Positions 33,582 through 42,680 of a DNA stretch of 64,000 nucleotides are shown here, piece by piece. The first letter of the stretch is position 1; each line of letters starts with the position of its first letter. A model generated the notes under the pieces. The model saw only the letters and a program-made list of their open reading frames with translations. It did not search any database and was not told where the DNA came from. The translations under genes and the position numbers were made by a program. This DNA is from Streptomyces djakartensis (GTDB lineage: Bacteria; Actinomycetota; Actinomycetes; Streptomycetales; Streptomycetaceae), in NCBI RefSeq assembly GCF_014651075.1, contig NZ_BMWE01000010.1:62001-126000 (forward strand). Reading direction: 5' to 3'.

Positions 33582-35975
33582 ATGACGCATCTCGACGCGG
33601 GTGCCCGGCTCGACTCCACCCGGCCGGCGACGGTCACCTCACGCGAGACCGGCCTGACCCGTGCTCAGGTCGCCGAACGCGTACAGCGCGGCCAGGTCAA
33701 CAACGTGCCGGTGCGCAGCAGCCGGTCCCTCGTCGACATCGTCCGCGCGAACGTCTTCACCCGCTTCAACGCGATCATCGGCGTGCTCTGGCTGATCATG
33801 CTGGTCGTCGCGCCGATCCAGGACAGCCTGTTCGGGTTCGTGATCCTCGCCAACACCGGCATCGGCATCGTCCAGGAGTGGCGGGCGAAGAAGACGCTGG
33901 ACTCGCTCGCCCTGATCGGCGAGGTGCGGCCCACCGTCCGCAGGGACGGCGCCTCCGCGCAGGTCAGCACCTCCGAGATCGTCCTCGACGACCTGCTCGA
34001 GATCGGGCCCGGCGACAAGGTCGTCGTCGACGGTCTCTGCGTCGAGGCCGACGGGCTGGAGATCGACGAGTCGCTGCTCACCGGCGAGGCCGACCCGGTC
34101 GTCAAGCACCCCGGCGACCAGGTGATGTCCGGCAGCTTCGTGGTCGCGGGCGGCGGGGCGTTCCAGGCCACGAAGGTCGGGCGTGAGGCCTACGCCGCAC
34201 AGCTCGCCGAGGAGGCCTCACGGTTCACCCTCGTCCAGTCCGAGCTGCGCTCGGGTATCTCGACGATCCTGAAGTACGTCACCTGGATGATGATCCCGAC
34301 CGCGATCGGCCTGGTCGTCAGCCAGCTGTTCGTGAAGGAGAACGGCTTCGACGACTCCGTGGTCCGCACGGTCGGCGGCATCGTGCCGATGGTCCCGGAG
34401 GGGCTGGTCCTGCTGACCTCGGTCGCCTTCGCCATCGGCGTCATCCGGCTGGGCCGCAAGCAGTGCCTGGTCCAGGAACTGCCCGCGATCGAGGGGCTGG
34501 CCCGGGTCGACACGGTCTGCCTCGACAAGACCGGCACCCTCACCGAGGGCGGCATGGACGTCACCGGGCTGCGGCCCCTGCGGGGTGCCGACGAGACCTA
34601 CGTGCGTGAGGTGCTCGGCGCGCTCGGTGAGTCCGACCCGCGGCCGAACGCGTCCCTCAAGGCGATCATCGACACCTACCCGGCCGTGGACGGCTGGCGC
34701 TGCACCCGGGCCCTGCCGTTCTCCTCGGCCCGCAAGTACAGCGGCGCCGCGTTCAGCGAGGGCGACGGGCAGTCCAGCACGTGGCTGCTGGGCGCCCCGG
34801 ACGTCCTGCTTCCCGACGACGACCCGGCCCTCGCCGAGACCGAGCGGCTGAACGAGCAGGGTCTGCGCGTCCTCCTGCTGGCCCGGGTCGCGCGGGACCT
34901 CGACGACCCCGAGGTGGCCAAGGGGGCGCGGCCCACCGCCCTGGTCGTACTGGAGCAGCGGCTGCGCCCGGACGCGGCCGAAACACTGCGTTACTTCGCC
35001 GACCAGAACGTCCGGGCGAAGGTCATCTCCGGCGACAACGCGGTGTCGGTCGGTGCGGTCGCCGCCAAGCTGGGGCTGTCCGGTACCACCGTGGACGCGC
35101 GCCGGCTGCCCGCCGAGCGGGACGGGATGGCGGGGGCGCTCGACGACGGCACGGTGTTCGGGCGGGTCACCCCGCAGCAGAAGCGGCACATGGTGGGCGC
35201 GTTGCAGTCCCGCGGGCACACGGTCGCGATGACGGGCGACGGTGTGAACGACGTCCTCGCCCTGAAGGACGCCGACATCGGTGTCGCGATGGGCTCCGGT
35301 TCGGAGGCGACCCGGGCGGTGGCGCAGATCGTGCTGCTGAACAACAGCTTCGCGACGCTGCCGTCGGTGGTGGCGGAGGGCCGCCGGGTCATCGGCAACA
35401 TCACGCGCGTCGCGACGCTGTTCCTGGTGAAGACGGTCTACTCGGTGCTGCTGGCGGTCCTGGTGGTCTGCTCCCAGGTGGAGTACCCGTTCCTGCCGCG
35501 CCACCTGACCCTGCTGTCGACGCTGACGATCGGCGTCCCGGCGTTCTTCCTGGCTCTCGCGCCCAACAGGGAGCGCGCTCGGCCGAACTTCGTGCGGCGG
35601 GTCATGCGGTACGCGATCCCGGGCGGGGTGGTGGGCGGGGCGGCGACCTTCGCGACGTATCTGATCGCACGGACGTACTACACGGGCCCGGGCGAGCTGA
35701 ACGCGGAGACCAGTGTCGCGACGCTCACGCTGTTCCTGATCTCGCTGTGGGTGCTCGCGATCATCGCCCGCCCGTACACCTGGTGGCGGATCGCCCTGGT
35801 CGCCTCGATGGGCGGGGCGTTCCTGCTCGTCCTCGCCGTGCCGGGGCTCCAGCACTTCTTCGCGCTGCGGCTGGTCGGGATGACGATGCCGTGGGCCGCT
35901 GTCGGCATCTCCGTGATCGCGGCGGCCACCCTGGAACTCCTGTGGAGGTGGGTGGACCGCCGCTTCCGCGTGTGA
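33582..35975 (+). CDS. ctpE: Cation-transporting P-type ATPase, CtpE-like
   Basis: A 797-residue P-type ATPase, the same length as mycobacterial CtpE, a calcium-uptake pump. The actuator motif SLLTGEADPV is near residue 165. The phosphorylation motif is VCLDKTGTLTEGG, followed by KYSGAAF in the nucleotide domain and MTGDGVNDVLALKDADIGVAMGSG-type hinge residues (MTGDGVNDVLALKDADIG). PMVPEGLVLLTSVAFAIGV covers the membrane cation site with its Pro-Glu-Gly signature. About ten membrane spans are expected. Substrate assigned by family only. Confidence 0.88.
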   Translation: MTHLDAGARLDSTRPATVTSRETGLTRAQVAERVQRGQVNNVPVRSSRSLVDIVRANVFTRFNAIIGVLWLIMLVVAPIQDSLFGFVILANTGIGIVQEWRAKKTLDSLALIGEVRPTVRRDGASAQVSTSEIVLDDLLEIGPGDKVVVDGLCVEADGLEIDESLLTGEADPVVKHPGDQVMSGSFVVAGGGAFQATKVGREAYAAQLAEEASRFTLVQSELRSGISTILKYVTWMMIPTAIGLVVSQLFVKENGFDDSVVRTVGGIVPMVPEGLVLLTSVAFAIGVIRLGRKQCLVQELPAIEGLARVDTVCLDKTGTLTEGGMDVTGLRPLRGADETYVREVLGALGESDPRPNASLKAIIDTYPAVDGWRCTRALPFSSARKYSGAAFSEGDGQSSTWLLGAPDVLLPDDDPALAETERLNEQGLRVLLLARVARDLDDPEVAKGARPTALVVLEQRLRPDAAETLRYFADQNVRAKVISGDNAVSVGAVAAKLGLSGTTVDARRLPAERDGMAGALDDGTVFGRVTPQQKRHMVGALQSRGHTVAMTGDGVNDVLALKDADIGVAMGSGSEATRAVAQIVLLNNSFATLPSVVAEGRRVIGNITRVATLFLVKTVYSVLLAVLVVCSQVEYPFLPRHLTLLSTLTIGVPAFFLALAPNRERARPNFVRRVMRYAIPGGVVGGAATFATYLIARTYYTGPGELNAETSVATLTLFLISLWVLAIIARPYTWWRIALVASMGGAFLLVLAVPGLQHFFALRLVGMTMPWAAVGISVIAAATLELLWRWVDRRFRV

Positions 35976-35993
35976 GAGGTCCGCCGTGACGGA

Positions 35994-37553
35994 TCAGACC
36001 TTGGGCCACATGCTCTTCCCGGCCGCCAGTGCGCCCTTGCCGTCGCCCGCGAACCACCTCAGCTCGCCGTTGACCTCCACAGAGGCCAGGTCGGCCTTCC
36101 CGTCACCGTTGAAGTCGCCGCTCAGCAGCGGCCGGTAGCTCGTCCAGTCCTTGCCGGACCACATCGAGCGGGCCTTGTCGAAGGTGCCGTCGGCCTTGCC
36201 CGGATAAAGGTGCAGGGCACCGTCGGCGGCCACGGCGGCGATGTCCTCGCGGCCGTCTCCGTTGAAGTCCGCCGTGGCGATGCGCTCCTTCTTCCAGGTC
36301 TTGTCCGGCCACATGGACTTCTTCTGGTTGACCAGGTCGCCGCCCGCGTCCCGCTTGTAGGTGTAGAGGGAGCCGTCGGGCCACTGGAACAGCGGTGTGT
36401 CACGGGCCGGAGTGGCGCTGTGCAGGACAGCGGCGGGCAGCAGCTGCTTCCAGGTGGTGTCCGTCCAGAGCTTCTTCCCGATCCAGAAGGGGCTCGGTTC
36501 ACGCTTGCTTCCGATGAACACGTCACCGCTGTCCCACACGGTGATCACCTCGACGCCCGGCGCGTCGTCGAAGTCGCCCGCGAGGATCTGCTGCACCCGG
36601 GAGTTGCCGAGCGCCGGCAGGTAGGTGCCGAACTGCAGGGTGCCGTCGGGCCGGCTGTAGAAGACCTGGATGGTGCCGTCCGCCATGTGGGAGGCGACGT
36701 CGGTACGGCCGTCACCGTTGAAGTCGGCGGTCGTCATGGCGTCCTTGATGAACTTCCTGCGGTGTGTCATACGCACCCGCTGGACCCAGTCGGCGATGTC
36801 GTCCACCCGGGTGGCGAGCGCCCCGGTGCGCGTCTCGTCGGAGTTGAAGCAGCCGCCGCCCCAGGAGGCCGTGACGATGCCGACCAGCTTCCCGCGGGCG
36901 TTGAGCACCGGCCCTCCGGCGTCGCCCGGGCACACGGCGCCACCGGAGGTGGGCGAGATCCCCAGGGTCGCGGAGTCGACGGTGTCGACACGGAAGTCAC
37001 CGGTGTGCGCCTTCCCCGGGACCCAGTCGCTCCCGGTACGGCCGAAGCCGACCGCACGGAGCTGGTCGCCCTGAGCCGGTGCCACCGTGGCGACGTCGGC
37101 CCTGTTCCTGTCGGGGAACGGGCCGTCCAGCGGGTTCTCGACGCTCGGGTCGTCGACGCGCGCCATGACCAGGTCACGATCGGGGTGCGGGAGCAGCTCC
37201 AGCACCTTCTGCTTCTCGGGCGCCGCGGCGGGCCGGTTGCCGTCGGCGGTCACCACCGTGGGATACGGCGGCGCCCCAGCCGCGATCTTCGTCGCGGTCC
37301 GGGGGTCGGCCGCGAAGCAGCTGGCGGCCGTGAGCACCCACTGCTCGTCGACCAGGGTCCCGGAGCAGGCGCGGTCGTTGTCCTTGCCGATGGTGAGGTG
37401 AAGCTTCACGGCGAACGGGTCGGCGCCGCCCGTCACCTCGTCGCCGCCCATGGACTGTGCCGGAGATGAGCTCAGGAGACCGGCCGCGAGGCCGGCCGCC
37501 AGGACCCCGGCGGTCCATGCCGTGCGCTTCGCGCGCGAACGGGGGTAGGTCAC
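35994..37553 (-). CDS. Secreted trypsin-fold pseudoprotease with FG-GAP repeats
   Basis: A 519-residue secreted protein. A signal peptide (AWTAGVLAAGLAAGLLSSSP) is followed by a chymotrypsin-like domain to about residue 255. The catalytic His is replaced (VLTAASCF instead of TAAHC) and the catalytic Ser is replaced (CPGDAGGPVLN instead of GDSGGP), while the Asp region DLVMARV remains. It should therefore be proteolytically inactive. The C-terminal half has VCBS/FG-GAP-type repeats with calcium-loop motifs DFNGDGRTDVASH, DFNGDGREDIAAV and DFNGDGKADLASV. GTG at 37553 with GAGGAAAC is chosen over an upstream TTG. It is 87 bases behind a small secreted-protein gene. Confidence 0.88.
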   Translation of the reverse strand: MTYPRSRAKRTAWTAGVLAAGLAAGLLSSSPAQSMGGDEVTGGADPFAVKLHLTIGKDNDRACSGTLVDEQWVLTAASCFAADPRTATKIAAGAPPYPTVVTADGNRPAAAPEKQKVLELLPHPDRDLVMARVDDPSVENPLDGPFPDRNRADVATVAPAQGDQLRAVGFGRTGSDWVPGKAHTGDFRVDTVDSATLGISPTSGGAVCPGDAGGPVLNARGKLVGIVTASWGGGCFNSDETRTGALATRVDDIADWVQRVRMTHRRKFIKDAMTTADFNGDGRTDVASHMADGTIQVFYSRPDGTLQFGTYLPALGNSRVQQILAGDFDDAPGVEVITVWDSGDVFIGSKREPSPFWIGKKLWTDTTWKQLLPAAVLHSATPARDTPLFQWPDGSLYTYKRDAGGDLVNQKKSMWPDKTWKKERIATADFNGDGREDIAAVAADGALHLYPGKADGTFDKARSMWSGKDWTSYRPLLSGDFNGDGKADLASVEVNGELRWFAGDGKGALAAGKSMWPKV

Positions 37554-37640
37554 GTTTCCTCGAATCAAAGACGTGCTCTGCGGGTGCAGAGAGCAATGCG
37601 GGCCCGTGCGGCATGCCGCGCGGGCTGGGACATCAGCGGA

Positions 37641-38147
37641 TCAACCGGTCACACGCAGCTCGACCAGCACCGACCTGGCGCCGCCGACCGTGCCTTCCCC
37701 GACGGACTCGAAGCCGCCCTTGGGGACGTTGACCGTCGTGGTCCTGCCGTCGGCGGTGAGGTCCGCGCTCACCGGGTGATCGGGGGCCTCCACGGCGAAG
37801 ACGCGGGGAAGTTCCAGCGTGAGGCGGCCGGTCTTGCCCACGGCCTTGAAGCAGTAGGTGCCCCGACGGCCGGCCGAGGCGTCCTCGACGGTCATGACCC
37901 GGATCTGCTGGGCGGCCTGGTCGCATTCGGCGAGCACGATGTGCCCGTCGCCCCTCTTCAGCTTGATTCCCTTTTCCGCGAGGATGCGGTCGGCACCTGG
38001 GTATTCGTAGTTTTCGACCGCCACGGGTGGAATCGAGGCGGGCGGAGGCTGCGGCGGGTCATCGGCGAACGCAACAGAAATTCCGGCGAGCGTGACGCAA
38101 GCGGCAGCGATTACGGAAGCGGCAAGTTTTCGGGCACGAAAAGGCAC
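37641..38147 (-). CDS. Small secreted protein of unknown function
   Basis: A 168-residue protein with a signal peptide (LAASVIAAACVTLAGISVAF, cleaved near AFA-DDPP) and a Pro-rich start to the mature chain. The rest looks beta-rich with two cysteines (LAECDQAAQ and GTYCFKAV) that could form a disulfide. I do not recognise a family. It begins at GTG with GGGA upstream and precedes the pseudoprotease gene on the same strand, so both are probably exported together. Confidence 0.75.
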   Translation of the reverse strand: MPFRARKLAASVIAAACVTLAGISVAFADDPPQPPPASIPPVAVENYEYPGADRILAEKGIKLKRGDGHIVLAECDQAAQQIRVMTVEDASAGRRGTYCFKAVGKTGRLTLELPRVFAVEAPDHPVSADLTADGRTTTVNVPKGGFESVGEGTVGGARSVLVELRVTG

Positions 38148-38585
38148 CGAAGCGTCCCTTCAGGCGCGGCAGCTCGCACTGCGAGAACCCGCCAGGATGC
38201 GAATGAAAAGAAACTGGAAATGAAAGACGGGCATACGCGACCGCCGTGCAGTCGTCGGATACGCCTCATTTGACCCGCGCGAAGCGAGTCCCCCCGTTCA
38301 ACCCCCTGCAGATATGAGTCTGGAGCGGCCCCGGCTGGTCAAGCCGGGCATCGCAAAGCCAAAGTCAGGGCACAGGGTATGCAGGCGGAGGTTCGAACGT
38401 CAACACTAATCCCGCGACATCTTCCCGAGCACTTCACGCCCCGGTCAAAAAGTGGCGATACGCCCGTTCCGTGCGCGGCCGAATACAACATCCGCAGCTT
38501 GAAAAAACGAGGGCTATGCTTACCCGTCGACTATTCGGTGACGCGCATTGTGGGGATCGTCGCCGATGACCGAGACAGGTGCTCA
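38148..38585. other. Divergent intergenic region upstream of the toxin-like gene
   Basis: About 440 bases between the small secreted protein gene and the ALF-repeat gene. It has lower GC content than its surroundings and includes runs such as CTTGAAAAAACGAGGG, consistent with promoters in both directions. I find no convincing gene, operator palindrome or RNA in it. Confidence 0.5.
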
Positions 38586-41500
38586 GTGAATCGAAGAACT
38601 GACCAGCTCGATAGCGCCGGAAAAGTGGCACGCTTGCTACGTAGAACGGCACTGGGTTTGTTGCCCTTGGCCCTGACCGGCAGCCTGCTGGGTTCGGTGC
38701 CCGCCGCGGTCGCCGCGCCCGCGCCGGACCGGGTTCGCGCCATCGCCACCGCGTCGGCCGTCACCGCGGCCGACCGTGGGCTGATCGTCGACCACTGGAA
38801 GGAGGGGGGACCCGGCGTCAAGGCGGCGGCCGAGGTGGCGCTGACCGGTACGGACGCCGAGGCCGAGGCGTTTCTGAAGGCCGTGGACGACCTGTCCTTC
38901 CAGGACGAGCGGGTCAGTGCCGCCCAGATCGCCTCGGTGGGAGGCCCCGAACTGCTGGCCGCGGCACGCGCGGCCCTGGCCGGGACCCGTGCCGAGCTGC
39001 ACGACTTCCTGGACGACGGCTGGGAAGACCCGATGGCCCAGGACAACCGGGTCCGGGTCGCCCAGATCATCGACACGGGCGGCCCCAACGTGCAGAACGC
39101 CGGACGGGCCGCGCTCGCCGGCACCTCCGAGGACGTCCGGAAGTTCCTCAGCGAGGGTCAGTACGTCCAGCGCGAGCAGGACGAGCGGGTGCAACTCGTC
39201 CAGATCGTCAGTGTGGGCGGCACCAACGTGCGCGCGGCCGGCCGCATCGCGCTGAGCGGCAGCGCGGCGGACATCCGGGAGTTCCTGGAGGTCGGCCAGT
39301 TCGTGGCCCGCGCCAAGGACCAGGAGCACGCCACCGTCGCCGAGCTCGCCGAGCAGGCGAAGGAAGCGGGCAGACAAGCCGCCAAGGAGACCGCCTCCGC
39401 CAAGACCGAGTCCGCCAAGGCGGTGCAGGCGGCGCAGCTCGCCAAGGAGGCGGCGCTGGAGGCGGAGGCCGAGGCCAAGGCGGCCAAGAACGACACCGAC
39501 AGGGCCGCACGCGCCGCGAAGCGGGCCGCCAAGGCGGCCTCCCAGGCCGCCGCCTCCGCGCAGCGGGCGATCGACGCGGCCGACGCCGCCAACAACTCGG
39601 CCCGTGTCGCCGCCAACGCGGCCTCCCAGGCGGCGGCCGCCGCGGCGGGCGCCTCTCAGGCTGCTTCCCGTGCCCGGGGTGCCGCCGCCGACGCGGCGGT
39701 GGACGCCAAGAACACGGAGGCCGCGCGTCAGGCGGCCAAGGACGCCCGCAAGGCGGCCGAGGGCGCCAACCTGGCCGCCGACGCGGCCGACCAGGCGGCC
39801 AAGGCGGCCGACGCGGCGGGTGACGCCGCGAGTTCGGCGGCGAGCGCCGGTGCCAACGCCAATATCGCCGCCAACGCCGCGATCGAGGCCGGCAACTACG
39901 CCGGCCAGTCGAGCGCGGCCGCCGCCGAGGCACGCGCCGCCGCGGCGGCCACCAAGCGGCACGCCGCTGAGGCCAACCGCGCCGCGGCCGCCGCCGAGTC
40001 CCTGGCCCGCAAGGCGGCGAGGGCCGCCCGTGAGGCCCGGGACGCCGCGAAGTCGGCGGCCACCCACGCCAAGAAGGCCGGCGACGCCGCCGAGGAGGCG
40101 GCGAAGAACGCCGGGCAGGCCGCGCAGGCCGCCGCCAAGTCCACGGAGCACGCCAACGCGGCCACCGAGGCGGCGAACGCCTCCACCACCGCCGTGGCCA
40201 AGGCCCATGAGGTCTTCACCCTCGCCCGCGAGGTCGAGGCCGCCGAACTTCTCGGCCGTACCAACGCGGGCATCGAACTGGCCAGGGACTACAAGCAGCA
40301 GGAGGAGGCCCGAACCGCCGCGCAGGCGCAGCAGGTGAAGGCCGCGAAGGACCGGGAGGCCGAGCGGGACCGGCTCGTGGCCGAGGCCGGCAGGCCCGGC
40401 GCCGACCTGGCCTCGGTCGCCGACCAGGGCCGCGAGCTGGCCGTGCGGGTGATGAAGGCGGGCACCGCGTGGGGACGCGCCGCGGCCGAGGCCGCCCTGG
40501 CCGGCAGCGACGAGGCCGTCATCGACTACCTGCGCAACGGCTGGAGGACCGCCCAGCAGCAGGACGACCGTTCCTACGTCGAGCGTCTCGCCGAGGAGAG
40601 CGAGGACAAGGCGGTGCGTGACGCCGCCGAGGCCGCCCTGGACGGCGACGCCGCCGCCATCACCGAGTTCATCGACAGCGGCCAGTACAAGGCGGGCTCC
40701 GAGGGCATGCGGGTCGCCATCGCCCAGGTGATCTCGGACGCCGGGCCCGTCCTCACCGAGGCGGGCCGCAACGCCCTGGCCACGGGCGACCCGAAGAAAT
40801 TCAGCGAGTTCCTGATCAGGACGCAGCACACCGCGCGCACCCAGGACGAGCGGGTCAGGGCCGCGCAACTGGTCGACAGCGGCACCCCCGAGGTGAAGGC
40901 GGCTGCCCGGATCGCGCTCGAGGGGCCGACGCAGGCACTGCACGCCTTCATCGTCTCCGGTCAGTACAAGGCGTTGCGCAAGGATCACCTGACCGCCACG
41001 CACGTCGCCCGGGTCCAGAAGCTGATCGCGGACTCGGCGAAGGTCGCGGCCACCGCGCAGCAGAACGCGGCCACCGCCCAGAAGGTCGCCGCGACGGCCC
41101 GCAAGGCGGCCGACAAGGCCATCGAGTGGGCGAAGAAGGCCGACGCGTCGGCGGCCGAGGCACGCGAGCACGCCAAGAAGGCCGAGAAGTACGCCCAGGA
41201 CGCCGAGGCGTCCGCGGCGAGCGCCGCCGCCTCCGCGAGAACGGCCAGGGACGCGGCGAAGCGCGCCGACGCCTCCGCGGCGGACGCGGCCAGGTCTGCG
41301 GCCGACGCCACGCTGTCCTCGGAGGTCGCCCAGGCCGCCGCGTCCAACGCCTCGTACTACGCGGACCAGGCGTACAAGTCGGCGGTCGCGGCCGGCAAGG
41401 ACGCCGACGCGGCGCTCAAGGAGGCGACCGACGCCTTCAAGGTCACGGTGAAGAAGTACCGGGAGGAGGAAGAGGCCCGGCGCAAGGCCGCGGTCACGGC

Positions 41501-42248
41501 CAAGGAGAAGGCCGAGAACGAGGCCGGGGCACGTGCCCGTGAGATGTACCGCTGCGGACAGGGGTACATCCCGTGCGACCCCCAGGGCTTCGCCCGCTGG
41601 TGCCAGCACAACGAAATCTACTGCGACATCCTTGCGCACAGCGACGAGTTCGCCGCGGCCATGGAGGGCATCTGGAACGCCGAGAAGGAGCTCCTGGGTC
41701 TCGGTCAGCTCGAGCAGTGCCTGGACAGCAAGGACTTCGAGCATTGCGGGGGCCTGGCGGGGGATGTGCTCCTGGGCAGCAAGCTGAGGGCTCTGGACCG
41801 GGTCTACGACAAGCTGAAGCTGCTCAAGCGCGGCTGCAAGGTGGTCAAGAAGGCATCGGTGGCGTCGTTCGCCGCGTTCACCGTGTCGGCGCGTGGCGCG
41901 AACGACGGTGTCCCCCGGTGTCTGGAGGGCGCAACCGACCACAAGGTCTACGACCCCCACTCGGGCGAGATCATCACCGACATCGATCTCTTCGAGAACG
42001 GCGTGATGTGGGAGCTCAAGAGCGCCATCTACGCTGAGAGCACCTGGCTGGACAAACACGTCAGCAAGAAGCTGGCCAACTACCTGAAGTGCCGTGCGCT
42101 GCTCCCGGGCTACGAGAACGCCCCGATCGGCTTCCGGTTCACCAAGTCAGGGATGGACCCGCGTTTCCGGGCGGCGCTGGAGGAGCGGTTCGAGAAGCTC
42201 AGGCAGACGTATCCGGACCTCGACCTGAGACTGGAGATCGCAGATTGA
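38586..42248 (+). CDS. Secreted ALF-repeat polymorphic toxin candidate with C-terminal PD-(D/E)XK-like domain
   Basis: About 1,220 residues. A signal peptide (ALGLLPLALTGSLLGSVPAA) is followed by ALF repeats (residues about 66-240, units like AARAALAGTRAELHDFLDDG), a long Ala/Lys/Glu-rich coiled coil (about 250-600), a second ALF block (610-800) and a second coiled coil (805-985). The last 235 residues are different: Cys-rich (YRCGQGYIPCDP, RWCQHNEIYCD) and ending with TDIDLFENGVMWELKSA, where D1132/D1134 and E1143-x-K1145 fit a PD-(D/E)XK nuclease site. This is the layout of a polymorphic toxin: conserved delivery body, variable nuclease tip. GTG at 38586 has CAGG upstream; GTG 38625 is an alternative. 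The stop overlaps the next gene. Confidence 0.8.
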   Translation: MNRRTDQLDSAGKVARLLRRTALGLLPLALTGSLLGSVPAAVAAPAPDRVRAIATASAVTAADRGLIVDHWKEGGPGVKAAAEVALTGTDAEAEAFLKAVDDLSFQDERVSAAQIASVGGPELLAAARAALAGTRAELHDFLDDGWEDPMAQDNRVRVAQIIDTGGPNVQNAGRAALAGTSEDVRKFLSEGQYVQREQDERVQLVQIVSVGGTNVRAAGRIALSGSAADIREFLEVGQFVARAKDQEHATVAELAEQAKEAGRQAAKETASAKTESAKAVQAAQLAKEAALEAEAEAKAAKNDTDRAARAAKRAAKAASQAAASAQRAIDAADAANNSARVAANAASQAAAAAAGASQAASRARGAAADAAVDAKNTEAARQAAKDARKAAEGANLAADAADQAAKAADAAGDAASSAASAGANANIAANAAIEAGNYAGQSSAAAAEARAAAAATKRHAAEANRAAAAAESLARKAARAAREARDAAKSAATHAKKAGDAAEEAAKNAGQAAQAAAKSTEHANAATEAANASTTAVAKAHEVFTLAREVEAAELLGRTNAGIELARDYKQQEEARTAAQAQQVKAAKDREAERDRLVAEAGRPGADLASVADQGRELAVRVMKAGTAWGRAAAEAALAGSDEAVIDYLRNGWRTAQQQDDRSYVERLAEESEDKAVRDAAEAALDGDAAAITEFIDSGQYKAGSEGMRVAIAQVISDAGPVLTEAGRNALATGDPKKFSEFLIRTQHTARTQDERVRAAQLVDSGTPEVKAAARIALEGPTQALHAFIVSGQYKALRKDHLTATHVARVQKLIADSAKVAATAQQNAATAQKVAATARKAADKAIEWAKKADASAAEAREHAKKAEKYAQDAEASAASAAASARTARDAAKRADASAADAARSAADATLSSEVAQAAASNASYYADQAYKSAVAAGKDADAALKEATDAFKVTVKKYREEEEARRKAAVTAKEKAENEAGARAREMYRCGQGYIPCDPQGFARWCQHNEIYCDILAHSDEFAAAMEGIWNAEKELLGLGQLEQCLDSKDFEHCGGLAGDVLLGSKLRALDRVYDKLKLLKRGCKVVKKASVASFAAFTVSARGANDGVPRCLEGATDHKVYDPHSGEIITDIDLFENGVMWELKSAIYAESTWLDKHVSKKLANYLKCRALLPGYENAPIGFRFTKSGMDPRFRAALEERFEKLRQTYPDLDLRLEIAD

Positions 42249-42604
42249 GTTACCCCTTCGAGTACGGCGACGAGACGCTCTGGGACGCGGGGTACCACAG
42301 CGGACAGCTGTACGCGTCCCTCGTCCGGGGAGCGGCCGGCTTCCTGGACGTGCCGTCCGGGCTGACGCAGACTCCGCAGGGCGGCTGCGCGGTGGATCGC
42401 GAGGCGTTCCAGGCTTTCGTCCAGCAGCTGTACGACCTGTACGCGTCCACGTCCAACGAGGTCCTTCGGGGACTGGCGCAGGGGCTGCTCGGCACCTCGC
42501 TCGTGCTGCTCGACCGCGCCGGTGGCGCCGTCGCCCTGCGGCCCGAGGACGCGACCGCCCTGCGGGAGGCCGCGTCGGCGCTGGGGCGGGCCATGGCGTC
42601 GTAG
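42245..42604 (+). CDS. Candidate immunity protein (DUF6086-like), TTG start overlapping the toxin stop
   Basis: A 119-residue acidic, cytoplasmic protein beginning SYPFEYGDETLWDAGYHSGQ, then LDVPSGLTQTPQGGCAVDRE, a helix AFQAFVQQLYDLYASTSNEV and a C-terminal SALGRAMAS. It resembles the small Streptomyces DUF6086 proteins. The only workable start is TTG at 42245, giving a four-base TTGA overlap with the toxin stop, so the two are strictly co-translated. Position directly behind the toxin tip, small size and acidity suggest it neutralises the nuclease-like domain; that is inference. It ends at a bidirectional hairpin. Confidence 0.75.
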   Translation: MSYPFEYGDETLWDAGYHSGQLYASLVRGAAGFLDVPSGLTQTPQGGCAVDREAFQAFVQQLYDLYASTSNEVLRGLAQGLLGTSLVLLDRAGGAVALRPEDATALREAASALGRAMAS

Positions 42605-42615
42605 CCCGGCTGTGA

Positions 42616-42658
42616 GGAACGGCTGCCCAGGGGAAGAGATCCCGTGGGCAGCCGTTCC
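42616..42658. terminator. Bidirectional terminator after the toxin-immunity pair
   Basis: A 14-bp perfect stem (42616-42629 with 42645-42658) with a 15-base loop lies between two convergent transcription units. Confidence 0.85.
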
Positions 42659-42680
42659 GCTTCATGGCGTTCGGGCCGGA

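Noticed and set aside
38499..38520. Classical sigma-70 promoter (TTGAAA/TATGCT) before the toxin-like gene
   Set aside because: The two boxes are only 10 bases apart, too close for a normal -35/-10 pair.
41126..41542. Plus-strand Gly/Arg-rich frame inside the toxin-like gene
   Set aside because: Alternative frame of the coiled-coil region; no independent start or conservation signal.
38637..42059. Very long minus-strand frame opposite the toxin-like gene
   Set aside because: Mirror of an alanine-rich, GC-rich coding strand; Val/Gly/Leu/Arg-rich with no start signal or family match.
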